Assembly (NCBI GenBank): GCA_964587515.1
Contig: CAZPMO010000064.1
Coordinates: 1 to 23,687, forward strand
Reading direction: 5' to 3'
DNA from: CAZPMO01 sp964587515
GTDB taxonomy: Bacteria > Pseudomonadota > Alphaproteobacteria > MPNO01
Length of the DNA: 23,687 bases
Shown here piece by piece: positions 15,230 through 22,225 of the stretch (positions are counted from its first letter, which is position 1; every line of letters starts with the position of its first letter). The notes beneath the pieces were generated by a model, which did no database searches, had not been told where the DNA came from, and saw nothing but the letters and a program-made list of their open reading frames with translations. The translations under genes were made by a program, and so were the position numbers.

Positions 15230-17308
15230 TCAGGTGCGTGTCCGAGTGATCATAATATAGCCGAGGGCGTTGATGCGCGCGACAAAACCGGACATCACCA
15301 CCGTCGTGGTCTCGTCCTCCGCGATTACCGCCGGCCCCGGTATGGCCGCGCCGGGAGCCAGATCGCCCCGGAGAAAGACCGGCGTACGCCGCATCATCGC
15401 CTCGTCCGGATCGAACATCTCGCGCCAGGATGCGGGCTCGGGGTCGGTATCGGCGGGGGAAACGGGGCAGGGCGCCGGCGGGTCCTGACGGGCGGCGAGG
15501 CGCAGGGTCCAGTTCAGGGCTTCGATCGGCACGTCGGGGATGCGCCGCGCATAGGCCGTCTCATAGGCGGTCTCGAACAGTTCGGCGAGTTGGGCGCGGC
15601 TCTCGGCGTCGTAAGGCCCGGGCGGAAGAACGAATGATATTTCGTGCCCCTGTCCGCGATAACGCATGTCCGCGGTGCGGGTCTCCAGCAACTCGGCGCC
15701 GGGCGCGGCCGGCGCGACGATCGCTTCCGCCTCGGCGCGCAATTCGGCGAATATGTCGTTCAGCGCGGCCGGGGTGAAACCCTCGTCGAGCGAGGTGTAA
15801 TGGCTGCGCACCACCTCATAGGCCACCGGCGCGCGCAGGAAACCCACGGCGGAACCGACGCCCGCCGCGGTCGGCACCAGGATATTGTCGATCCCCAGCG
15901 TGCGCGCGAGCCGCACCGCGTGCACCGGCGCCGCCCCGCCGAAGGCGATCAGCGTGCGGCCGTCCAAGACCTTGCCGCGTTCGACGGCGTGCACCCGCGC
16001 CGCGTTGGCCATGTTTTCCTCGACGATCTCCGAGATGCCGAACGCCGTGTCCAGGCTTGAGAGGGTCAGCGGCGCGCCGACCGAGGCGTCGATCGCGGTG
16101 CGCGCCTTTTCCACGTCGAGCGGGATGGTGCCGGCGGCGAACGCGTCGGGATCGACCCGGCCGAGGGCGACATCGGCGTCGGTGACGGTCGCCGAGGTTC
16201 CGCCCCGGTTGTAGCAGGCGGGGCCGGGCTCGGAGCCCGCGCTTTCGGGGCCGACATTGATGCGCGCCAGTGAATCCACCGTCGCGATGGAACCGCCGCC
16301 GGCGCCGATCTCGACCATCTCGATCACCGGAATACGCAGGGGAATTCCGCTGCCTTTCAGGAAACGATACTGGCGCGCCACCTCGAAGGTGCGCGACTGC
16401 TGTGGTTCGCCATCGTCGATCAGGCAGATTTTCGCGGTGGTGCCGCCCATGTCGAAGGACAGAACCTGGTCGAGAGCGCACTCACCGGCCAGACGGGCGG
16501 CCAGGATCGCGCCGCCCGCCGGACCGGACTCGACCAGACGGATGGGAAAGCGCCGCGCGGTCTCCAGCGCGGCCAATCCGCCGCCCGAGGTCATCATGCA
16601 AAGCGGGCAATTGAAGCCCATCGCCGTCAGCCTTTCGTCGAGCCGGCCGAGATAGCTCGACATCAGCGGCTGAACATAGGCATTGGCCGTGGCCGTCGAC
16701 CAGCGCTCGAATTCGCGGATTTCCGGCGAGACGTCGCTGGACAGGGTGATCGAAAGGTCGGGCATCTCGGCCGCCAGGATATCGGCGACCATGCGTTCGT
16801 GCCGGGAATCCACATAGGCGTGCATCAGCCCGACCGCCACCGATTCCACCGCCTCTCGCCGCAGATCCGCGATCACCGGCGCCAACGATTCCCCTTCGAA
16901 CGGGATCAGGACGTTGCCGCGCGCGTCCAGGCGTTCCTTCACGCCGTAACGCAATTCGCGCGGCACCAGCGGCGGCGGCTTGTCCATGAAGATGTCGTAC
17001 TGCTCGAACCGGTTCTCGAACGCCATCTCGATCGAGTCACGAAACCCGTCGGTCACCAGCAGCGCCGTGCGCGCGCCCTTGTGCTCGATAATCGCATTGG
17101 TCGCCAGCGTCGTGCCGTGGATAATCAGGGTGAAATCCGACGGCGTCAGGCCGGTATCGTCCAGCGCCCGCCGGATGCCGTCGAACACCCCATCCTCTGG
17201 CGCGCGCGGCGTGGTCAGGACCTTATAGGTGAACAGCTTGCCGTCGGATTCGACGGCGATGTCGGTGAATGTGCCGCCAATATCGGCGGCGAGACGTGCC
17301 TTGGCCAT
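15230..17308 (-). CDS. hyuA: Hydantoinase A / oxoprolinase-type ATP-binding subunit (HyuA)
   Basis: A 692-residue HyuA-family subunit of the acetate kinase/Hsp70 fold, which phosphorylates the substrate carbonyl with ATP so that its HyuB partner can act. The N-terminal hydantoinase A domain opens with the phosphate-binding DIGGTFTD (9-16). HGTTLATNAIIEHKGA, SFDMGGTTAK and EIGAGGGSIA follow in the usual order, then the SGSEPGPACYNRGG-type segment. The C-terminal domain contains VFLRGDLAPGAAIPGPAVI and ends normally. The ATG at 17308 is supported by AAGGGAG upstream, though the spacing is rather long. It leads a two-gene minus-strand operon with hyuB and is divergent from the split ThDP decarboxylase genes. 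The substrate is unknown; a lactam produced by a Mo hydroxylase would fit the neighbourhood. Confidence 0.93.
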   Translation of the reverse strand: MAKARLAADIGGTFTDIAVESDGKLFTYKVLTTPRAPEDGVFDGIRRALDDTGLTPSDFTLIIHGTTLATNAIIEHKGARTALLVTDGFRDSIEMAFENRFEQYDIFMDKPPPLVPRELRYGVKERLDARGNVLIPFEGESLAPVIADLRREAVESVAVGLMHAYVDSRHERMVADILAAEMPDLSITLSSDVSPEIREFERWSTATANAYVQPLMSSYLGRLDERLTAMGFNCPLCMMTSGGGLAALETARRFPIRLVESGPAGGAILAARLAGECALDQVLSFDMGGTTAKICLIDDGEPQQSRTFEVARQYRFLKGSGIPLRIPVIEMVEIGAGGGSIATVDSLARINVGPESAGSEPGPACYNRGGTSATVTDADVALGRVDPDAFAAGTIPLDVEKARTAIDASVGAPLTLSSLDTAFGISEIVEENMANAARVHAVERGKVLDGRTLIAFGGAAPVHAVRLARTLGIDNILVPTAAGVGSAVGFLRAPVAYEVVRSHYTSLDEGFTPAALNDIFAELRAEAEAIVAPAAPGAELLETRTADMRYRGQGHEISFVLPPGPYDAESRAQLAELFETAYETAYARRIPDVPIEALNWTLRLAARQDPPAPCPVSPADTDPEPASWREMFDPDEAMMRRTPVFLRGDLAPGAAIPGPAVIAEDETTTVVMSGFVARINALGYIMITRTRT

Positions 17309-17528
17309 GCTCGGATGCTGCTCCCTTGAAACCGGGGGTTTGTATAGTTCGGAAGCCCCGTCGCCGCCACCTTATTTTATGCGGAAAAGCACCGCCGCCG
17401 ACGGCCATTTCTTGTGCTTCGCAGTCGGTGCTGATAGCTTGCCGCCCTGATTTACCAACCGTAAACGAGTGCCCAGTGCCGAATAATCCAGATCTTGATA
17501 TTCCATCGCCGCCACGTGGGACCGAGCA
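17309..17528. other. Divergent intergenic region, hyuA / split ThDP decarboxylase
   Basis: These 220 bases must hold promoters for both directions. Visible structure: TTTAC-CAACC-GTAAA at 17451-17465, a five-base inverted repeat with a five-base spacer, and AT-rich CTTATTTTATG around 17371-17381, which could give a -10 element on the minus strand for hyuA. I see no coding sequence in it. All of this is by eye. Confidence 0.35.
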
Positions 17529-18059
17529 ATGAGCGAGGCCCAGACCGAAGCGACGTGGCCGGATGAGATTTATGGCGTTCTCAAGGAATCGGGCGTTACG
17601 CAAATCTGCTACGTTCCCGACGCCGGCCACAAGACCCTGATAGAGCGCGGCATCGCCGACAACCGCATGACCACGACGCGCCTGACCACCGAGGAAGAAG
17701 GCGTCGCGCTGCTCGCGGGAAGCTGGCTGGGCGGCGCGAACGGCGCGCTGCTGATGCAGTCGTCGGGTGTCGGCAATTGCATCAACATGCTGAGCCTGAA
17801 CCAGGAATGCCGCATCCCGCTGCTGATTCTGGTCACCATGCGGGGCGAATTCGGCGAGTTCAATCCCTGGCAGATTACCATGGGACAGGGCACCCAGGCG
17901 GCGCTGGAGGCGGCGGGCGTGATCGTGCACCGGGTGGACGATGGCGACCATGTCGCCGAGACGGTCCAGGCCGCCGCGCGCCTGGCTTTCAAGTCATACC
18001 GCGCCGTCGCCGTGCTGATCGGACAGCGCGCCATCGGCTACAAGACGTTCGGTAGATAG
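17529..18059 (+). CDS. Split ThDP decarboxylase, alpha (pyrimidine-binding) subunit, sulfopyruvate/phosphonopyruvate decarboxylase-like
   Basis: A 176-residue protein consisting only of the ThDP pyrimidine-binding domain, about the size of ComD in the archaeal sulfopyruvate decarboxylase. The catalytic glutamate lies in TEEEGVALLAG (55-57). LLMQSSGVGNCINML (about 74-88) and PLLILVTMRGEFGEFNPWQ (about 97-115) are conserved in sulfopyruvate and phosphonopyruvate decarboxylases. The diphosphate-binding half is encoded two bases downstream, and both halves should be needed for an active enzyme that decarboxylates a 2-oxo acid to an aldehyde. The ATG has a weak GGGAC/GAG-like site upstream. There are no coenzyme M or phosphonate genes nearby, so the substrate is probably a catabolic 2-oxo acid. 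Family confidence is good; the named substrate is doubtful. Confidence 0.88.
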   Translation: MSEAQTEATWPDEIYGVLKESGVTQICYVPDAGHKTLIERGIADNRMTTTRLTTEEEGVALLAGSWLGGANGALLMQSSGVGNCINMLSLNQECRIPLLILVTMRGEFGEFNPWQITMGQGTQAALEAAGVIVHRVDDGDHVAETVQAAARLAFKSYRAVAVLIGQRAIGYKTFGR

Positions 18060-18061
18060 CC

Positions 18062-18658
18062 ATGGCGGAACAGGAAATCACGCTGGGCCGGCGCGACGTG
18101 GTCGCGCGCATCCTCGCCGATCGCGGCGACGCGCTGGTCATCACCGGACTGGGCTCGGCGAGCTGGGACGTCACCGCCGCCGGCGATCATGCCAATAATT
18201 TTTATCTGTGGGGCACCATGGGCGGTGCCGCCGTGATGGGGCTCGGACTCGCCCTCGCCCAGCCCGACCGCCGCGTCCTCGTCGTCACCGGCGATGGCGA
18301 GATGATGATGGGGATCGGGGCGCTGGCCACCATCGGCGTCGCTGCGCCCGGCAATCTCGCGGTCTGCGTGCTCGACAACGAACATTACGGCGAAACCGGC
18401 ATGCAGGAAGGCCATACGGCGGCCGGCGTCGATCTGACCGCCATGGCCGCCGCCGCGGGCTGGCCCGAAACCTCCTGCGCCTGGACCAACGACCAGGTCG
18501 ATGCGCTGGCGCCGAAGCTGTTCAGCGCGCCGGGCCCGGTGTTCGCGACCGTGAAGATCACCACCGATCCGGTCCCGCTGGTGCTGCCGCCGCGCGACGG
18601 CACCGCGCTGCGCAGCCGTTTCCGCCAAGCCCTGCTGGGCGAGAAGGCATTCGACTAG
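18062..18658 (+). CDS. Split ThDP decarboxylase, beta (diphosphate-binding) subunit, sulfopyruvate/phosphonopyruvate decarboxylase-like
   Basis: A 198-residue protein carrying only the ThDP diphosphate-binding domain, matching ComE in size. The Mg/diphosphate motif starts with GDGE (77-80) and closes at Asn106 in VLDNEHYGETG. LWGTMGGAAVMGLGLALAQP (50-69) is the conserved approach segment, and HYGETGMQEGHT is typical of phosphonopyruvate and sulfopyruvate decarboxylases. It starts two bases after the alpha-subunit stop, so translation is likely coupled. It is followed after 71 bases by a CocE-like hydrolase and then a UbiD paralogue on the same strand. Role: generates an aldehyde and CO2 from a 2-oxo acid; the actual substrate is not evident. 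Confidence 0.9.
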   Translation: MAEQEITLGRRDVVARILADRGDALVITGLGSASWDVTAAGDHANNFYLWGTMGGAAVMGLGLALAQPDRRVLVVTGDGEMMMGIGALATIGVAAPGNLAVCVLDNEHYGETGMQEGHTAAGVDLTAMAAAAGWPETSCAWTNDQVDALAPKLFSAPGPVFATVKITTDPVPLVLPPRDGTALRSRFRQALLGEKAFD

Positions 18659-18729
18659 GCCGACCGCTTGTGCCGGGTTGGCCGAGCGAATAGCATTCGT
18701 GCAATCTATCGATATCAGGGAACGGCAGA

Positions 18730-20433
18730 ATGAGCGGAAACGCGTCCGAGAAAAAATACGCCATGATCGAGGACCGGGACGTGTTCGTCGCCATGCGCGA
18801 CGGGGTGCGCGTCGCGATCGACATTTTCCGCCCCGATTCGGACGAAAAATTCCCCGCCTTGCTGGGCATGTCGCCCTACGGCAAGGGTATCCAGTCCATG
18901 ACCGTCCCCTATCAGCCGCCCCATTCGCCCATCCACCACACCCCGATCGAGGCCGGCGATCCTGAATATTTCGCCTCGCGCGGTTACGTTCACGTCATCG
19001 CGGACGTGCGCGGCACCGGCCATTCGGAAGGCGAGTATTACGGCTGGGTATCGCCCCAGGAAGCCCAGGACGGCTACGATCTGGTGGAATGGCTTGCCGA
19101 ACAGCCGTGGTGCGACGGCAATGTGGGCATGGTCGGCATTTCCTATTTCGGCACCATCCAGCTTCCCGTGGCGGCCGAACAGCCGCCTCATCTGAAAGCG
19201 ATCATGCCGTGGAACGCGCCGGCCGATTTCTACCGGGAATCGACCCATCACGGCGGCATCTTCCAAAGCTTCTTCCATTATCTCTACATACAGCGCATCT
19301 GCGCCGACCGCAGCACGTCGGTGACCGTGAAGAACTCCTCGCCGGAGGAACTCAACCGCCTGATCGCCGAGCTTATTTCCGATCCCGATATCCAGAACAA
19401 CCCGGAGATCTTCACCTTCGCCGACAACCCGGGCAAGGCGCCCTGCCTGTTCGATATCCTGGCCAATCCCCTGGACGGTCCCTACTACCAGGAGCGATCG
19501 CCCTACACCATGTACGACCGCATCAAGATTCCGTTCTATGCGCGGTCCGGCTGGTGGGCCTATGCGCACATGCATCTGGTGGGCGCGTTCCACAACTATC
19601 TCGGCATCGACGCGCCGAAGAAGCTGGAAATAGACGCCCCGGTCGTCGAGATCCGCCCCCTGCCCGACGAATACAACGCCGAGGTGGTGCGCTGGTACGA
19701 TTACTGGCTCAAGGGCATCGACACGGGCGTCATGGACGAGCCGCCGATCCGGTTTTTCGTCAACGGCAAGGACGAATTCCGGTTCGAACAGGAATGGCCG
19801 CTGGCGCGCACCGAGTGGACCAAATTCCACCTGCGGCGCTGGGAACAGTTGACGACCGAACCGGAAGAGGTCGCGGGCAAGCCCGACGCCTTCGTCCAGC
19901 AGCCCACCGACGAGACAGGAAAACTGAGTTCGGTCCAGTATCTGACCGAACCGTTGGAGCACGACACCGAAATCACCGGCCCGGCCGCCATGGTTCTGTA
20001 TGGATCGCTGGACCAGGATGACGGCCACTGGATCATGTCTCTGCGCGACGTGTTTCCGGGCGGCAAGGAGGTCGAGCTCAGCAAGGGTTTCCTGAAGGCG
20101 TCCCACCGCGAACTGGACCGGGAACGCTCAAAACCTTACGAGCCCTATCATCCCCATGTGGACCCCACGCCGGTCGAGCCGGGCCGGGTATACGAATTCG
20201 CCATGGCCATGGCGCCCATGTCGAATGTGTTCAAGGCGGGACATCGCATCAAGCTGGTGATTTCCTCCATGGACCATGCCCGCGCCCGCAACTACGAGCT
20301 GGCACCGGAATCGCTCGGCCGCACCCATGCGCCGTGGCATCTGGGCAGTTCCAAGACGACCCTGCACAAGATTTTCCATGATCCGGATCACCCGTCGCAT
20401 TTGTTGCTGCCGGTCATTCCTTCCTCGCCCTAG
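18730..20433 (+). CDS. CocE/NonD (X-Pro dipeptidyl-peptidase S15) family hydrolase, possibly with an altered triad
   Basis: A 567-residue alpha/beta hydrolase with the CocE layout: alpha/beta core (about 15-150 and 265-335), helical cap (about 160-260) and C-terminal jelly-roll domain (about 345-567). The nucleophile is Ser138 in GISYFG, and DVRGTGHSEG (92-101) is the usual loop. Where cocaine esterase-type enzymes have the acid in GWYD this protein has GWWA (Ala277), and where they have the histidine in GPWSH it has DAPVV (302-306), so two triad residues are not at their expected places. WYDYWLKGIDTGVMDEPPI follows as in the family. No signal peptide is visible. AGGGA lies eight bases before the ATG. 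It sits between a split ThDP decarboxylase and UbiD copy 2, which starts nine bases later. Likely an ester, amide or acyl hydrolase; its activity should be regarded as unproven. Confidence 0.88.
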   Translation: MSGNASEKKYAMIEDRDVFVAMRDGVRVAIDIFRPDSDEKFPALLGMSPYGKGIQSMTVPYQPPHSPIHHTPIEAGDPEYFASRGYVHVIADVRGTGHSEGEYYGWVSPQEAQDGYDLVEWLAEQPWCDGNVGMVGISYFGTIQLPVAAEQPPHLKAIMPWNAPADFYRESTHHGGIFQSFFHYLYIQRICADRSTSVTVKNSSPEELNRLIAELISDPDIQNNPEIFTFADNPGKAPCLFDILANPLDGPYYQERSPYTMYDRIKIPFYARSGWWAYAHMHLVGAFHNYLGIDAPKKLEIDAPVVEIRPLPDEYNAEVVRWYDYWLKGIDTGVMDEPPIRFFVNGKDEFRFEQEWPLARTEWTKFHLRRWEQLTTEPEEVAGKPDAFVQQPTDETGKLSSVQYLTEPLEHDTEITGPAAMVLYGSLDQDDGHWIMSLRDVFPGGKEVELSKGFLKASHRELDRERSKPYEPYHPHVDPTPVEPGRVYEFAMAMAPMSNVFKAGHRIKLVISSMDHARARNYELAPESLGRTHAPWHLGSSKTTLHKIFHDPDHPSHLLLPVIPSSP

Positions 20434-20442
20434 GATAAAATC

Positions 20443-21885
20443 ATGAGCCATCGAGATTTTCGCGAATTCATCGCCGCTTCCGAACAGCAGGGCTTGCTGC
20501 GTCGCGTGCGCCAGACGGTCGATTGTAGCTGGGAGCCCGGATGTCTCGCGAAATGGGCCTTCCAGGCGCTGTCCGACGAGGACCGCTTCGGGCTCCTGTT
20601 CGACGACGTCGAGGGCTCGGAATTCCGACTGGCGACCGGCGCGCTGGGCGCGTCGAGAAATTCATACGCCCTGGCGCTGGGGGTCGAACCCAAGGAGATC
20701 AACGAAACCTGGGCCAAGGCGTTGCTCAACCCGATCGCGCCGGTCACCGTGGACAGCGCGCCCTGCCAGGAGGTCGTCCGCACCGGAGACGACGTCAAGC
20801 TGTCGGATCTGCCAATTCCCATCTGGACGCCGGGCAAGGATATCGGCCCCTACATCACGACCAGCGTCATGACCCGCGACCGCGAAACCGGCAACCAGAA
20901 CACCGGCGTCTACCGCACGCGGGTGCGCGACGACCGCCACGTGGTGATCAACCTCAACCCGGGCCGCCATGGCCACAACCAGACCGGCCCCTACCTGGAA
21001 CGCGGCGAGCCCGCGCCGATCGCCTGGATCGTCGCGGCCGAACCGGCGGTCCATCTGGCCAGCGTCGGCGCGGTTTTCCCCGGCGTCCAGGAGATCGAGA
21101 TCGCCGGCGGGCTGAAGGGCGCGCCGGTGGAGCTGGTCAAATGCGTGACCTCGGACATCATGGTGCCCGCCAACGCCGAATTCATCATCGAGGGCGAAAT
21201 TCTTCCCGGCGAGACCGATGTCGAGGGGCCGTTCGGCGAGAATTTCGGTTATATGAGCGAGCCATGGGAAAAACCGGTGGTCCGCATCACCGCTATCACC
21301 CACCGCAAGGACGCGATCTATTACGGCATCTCCAGCCAGATGCCGCCGAGCGAGAGCACCGTGCTGCAGAGCACCGGCAACGCGGCGCTGACCCAGAAGA
21401 TCCTGCGTCACGATCTGGGCGAGACCACGGTCAGCGACGTTTATTACAATTATACGTTTGGCGGCCAGGCGGCGCACGGCATCGTCTCCATGAAGCCGCG
21501 CCATCCCGGGCACGCGAAGAAGGTCGGGCGGACCACCGCCGAGATCAGCTCGCTGAAGCGCATCACGGTGGTTGACGACGATGTCGACATCCGCGATCCG
21601 GTTCACATGGATTGGGCGTTGAATTCGCGCTACAACCCGGCCGTCGATACCGTGATCATCGAGGACAATTTCATCCGCATGAACATGGACCCGTCGATCC
21701 CGCTGACCGGGGCCATCAAGATGGGCAGCAAGATCGTCATCGACGCGACCCAGACGCTGGAGGAGGCCGAGTTCTCGCTGCCGGCCAAGGAAACCATGAT
21801 GAAGGCGCTGGAAACCTGGAAAGCCGCCGACCTGCCCGACTTCGAAATCCCCAAACGCGCGCGGCTCAGGCTCGACCGCTCCTGA
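20443..21885 (+). CDS. UbiD-family prenylated-FMN-dependent (de)carboxylase, copy 2
   Basis: A 480-residue UbiD-type enzyme and close paralogue of copy 1 at 4148-5593: 166 of the first 270 residues match without gaps in a hand count. The cofactor and catalytic positions fall at identical numbers: Asn153 and Arg158 in NTGVYR, Glu261 and Glu266 in EGPFGE. Both copies end in FEIPKR...RLDRS. The ATG lies nine bases after the CocE-like gene, with AGGA overlapping that gene's stop, so it closes a four-gene operon with the split ThDP decarboxylase. The paralogues are on opposite strands and in different operons, which suggests specialisation for different acids rather than simple redundancy. The segment NQTGPYLERG differs from RHYLSYVEQG in copy 1. 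No UbiX is nearby. Confidence 0.93.
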   Translation: MSHRDFREFIAASEQQGLLRRVRQTVDCSWEPGCLAKWAFQALSDEDRFGLLFDDVEGSEFRLATGALGASRNSYALALGVEPKEINETWAKALLNPIAPVTVDSAPCQEVVRTGDDVKLSDLPIPIWTPGKDIGPYITTSVMTRDRETGNQNTGVYRTRVRDDRHVVINLNPGRHGHNQTGPYLERGEPAPIAWIVAAEPAVHLASVGAVFPGVQEIEIAGGLKGAPVELVKCVTSDIMVPANAEFIIEGEILPGETDVEGPFGENFGYMSEPWEKPVVRITAITHRKDAIYYGISSQMPPSESTVLQSTGNAALTQKILRHDLGETTVSDVYYNYTFGGQAAHGIVSMKPRHPGHAKKVGRTTAEISSLKRITVVDDDVDIRDPVHMDWALNSRYNPAVDTVIIEDNFIRMNMDPSIPLTGAIKMGSKIVIDATQTLEEAEFSLPAKETMMKALETWKAADLPDFEIPKRARLRLDRS

Positions 21886-21895
21886 GCCGTATTTC

Positions 21896-22048
21896 TCAGA
21901 CCTTCGCCAGATCCAGGGTCGAAGGCACGAAAAGCTCTTCCACGTCGAGCGCGCGCGCCGCGACGCCTTGCTCATGGGCATAGCGCGCCATCGCCTCCAG
22001 CGTCGTACGGTTGGGACCCACGCAGTAGGACCAGAAATCCTCGCCCAT
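21896..22048 (-). pseudogene. C-terminal remnant of a 4,5-dihydroxyphthalate decarboxylase-like (Pht5 / substrate-binding-like) gene
   Basis: On the minus strand, a 50-codon stretch from 22048 to the TGA at 21896 reads MGEDFWSY, GPNRTTLEAMARYAHEQG and LDVEELFVPSTL. This is the conserved C-terminus of 4,5-dihydroxyphthalate decarboxylase-like proteins (usually a full-length protein of about 320-340 residues), where the typical form is DFW-YG-E-NR-TLE---RY-HEQGL-----V-ELF--STL. Upstream of 22048 the frame stays open only to a stop at 22088-22090 and its translation no longer resembles the family, so about 85% of the gene is missing. Substitutions such as Cys for the usual Gly in SYCVGPN fit decay. 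It lies ten bases from the end of UbiD copy 2, tail to tail, as an intact catabolic gene once would have. Confidence 0.7.
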
Positions 22049-22123
22049 CGGCCGACCAGGCCTAAACGTGAACAACCCATTGAGACATCACATCCAGGCT
22101 CCCAGTCGCATCTGGAGGAAAAG

Positions 22124-22213
22124 ATGAAAACCATGGTAAGCAAACAGCCGAGACTGGCGGCTGTTGCGACGGCGGCATCGGCACGGATCGTGAAAAATCA
22201 CGACACATGTTGA
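22124..22213 (+). CDS. Short hypothetical ORF (29 residues) before the Rieske gene
   Basis: A 29-residue frame starting at the ATG at 22124, with a strong GGAGG five bases upstream, and ending in TGA at 22211-22213. It begins MKTMVSKQPRLAAVATAASA, with a basic start and an alanine-rich core like a truncated signal peptide. Its stop lies directly before the GGAGG of the Rieske oxygenase gene. It could be a leader peptide, the stump of an exported protein's gene, or chance. I do not recognise it. Confidence 0.35.
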   Translation: MKTMVSKQPRLAAVATAASARIVKNHDTC

Positions 22214-22225
22214 CGGAGGCAAAAA

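Noticed and set aside
17388..17432. Inverted repeat AGCACCG...CGGTGCT with a 31-base spacer
   Set aside because: The arms are short and the spacing long. In GC-rich DNA this may be chance, and no function is suggested beyond lying in a divergent promoter region.
17529..18658. Assignment of the split ThDP pair to coenzyme M or phosphonate biosynthesis
   Set aside because: No other gene of those pathways is in the window and the neighbours are catabolic. Only the family, not the substrate, is supported.
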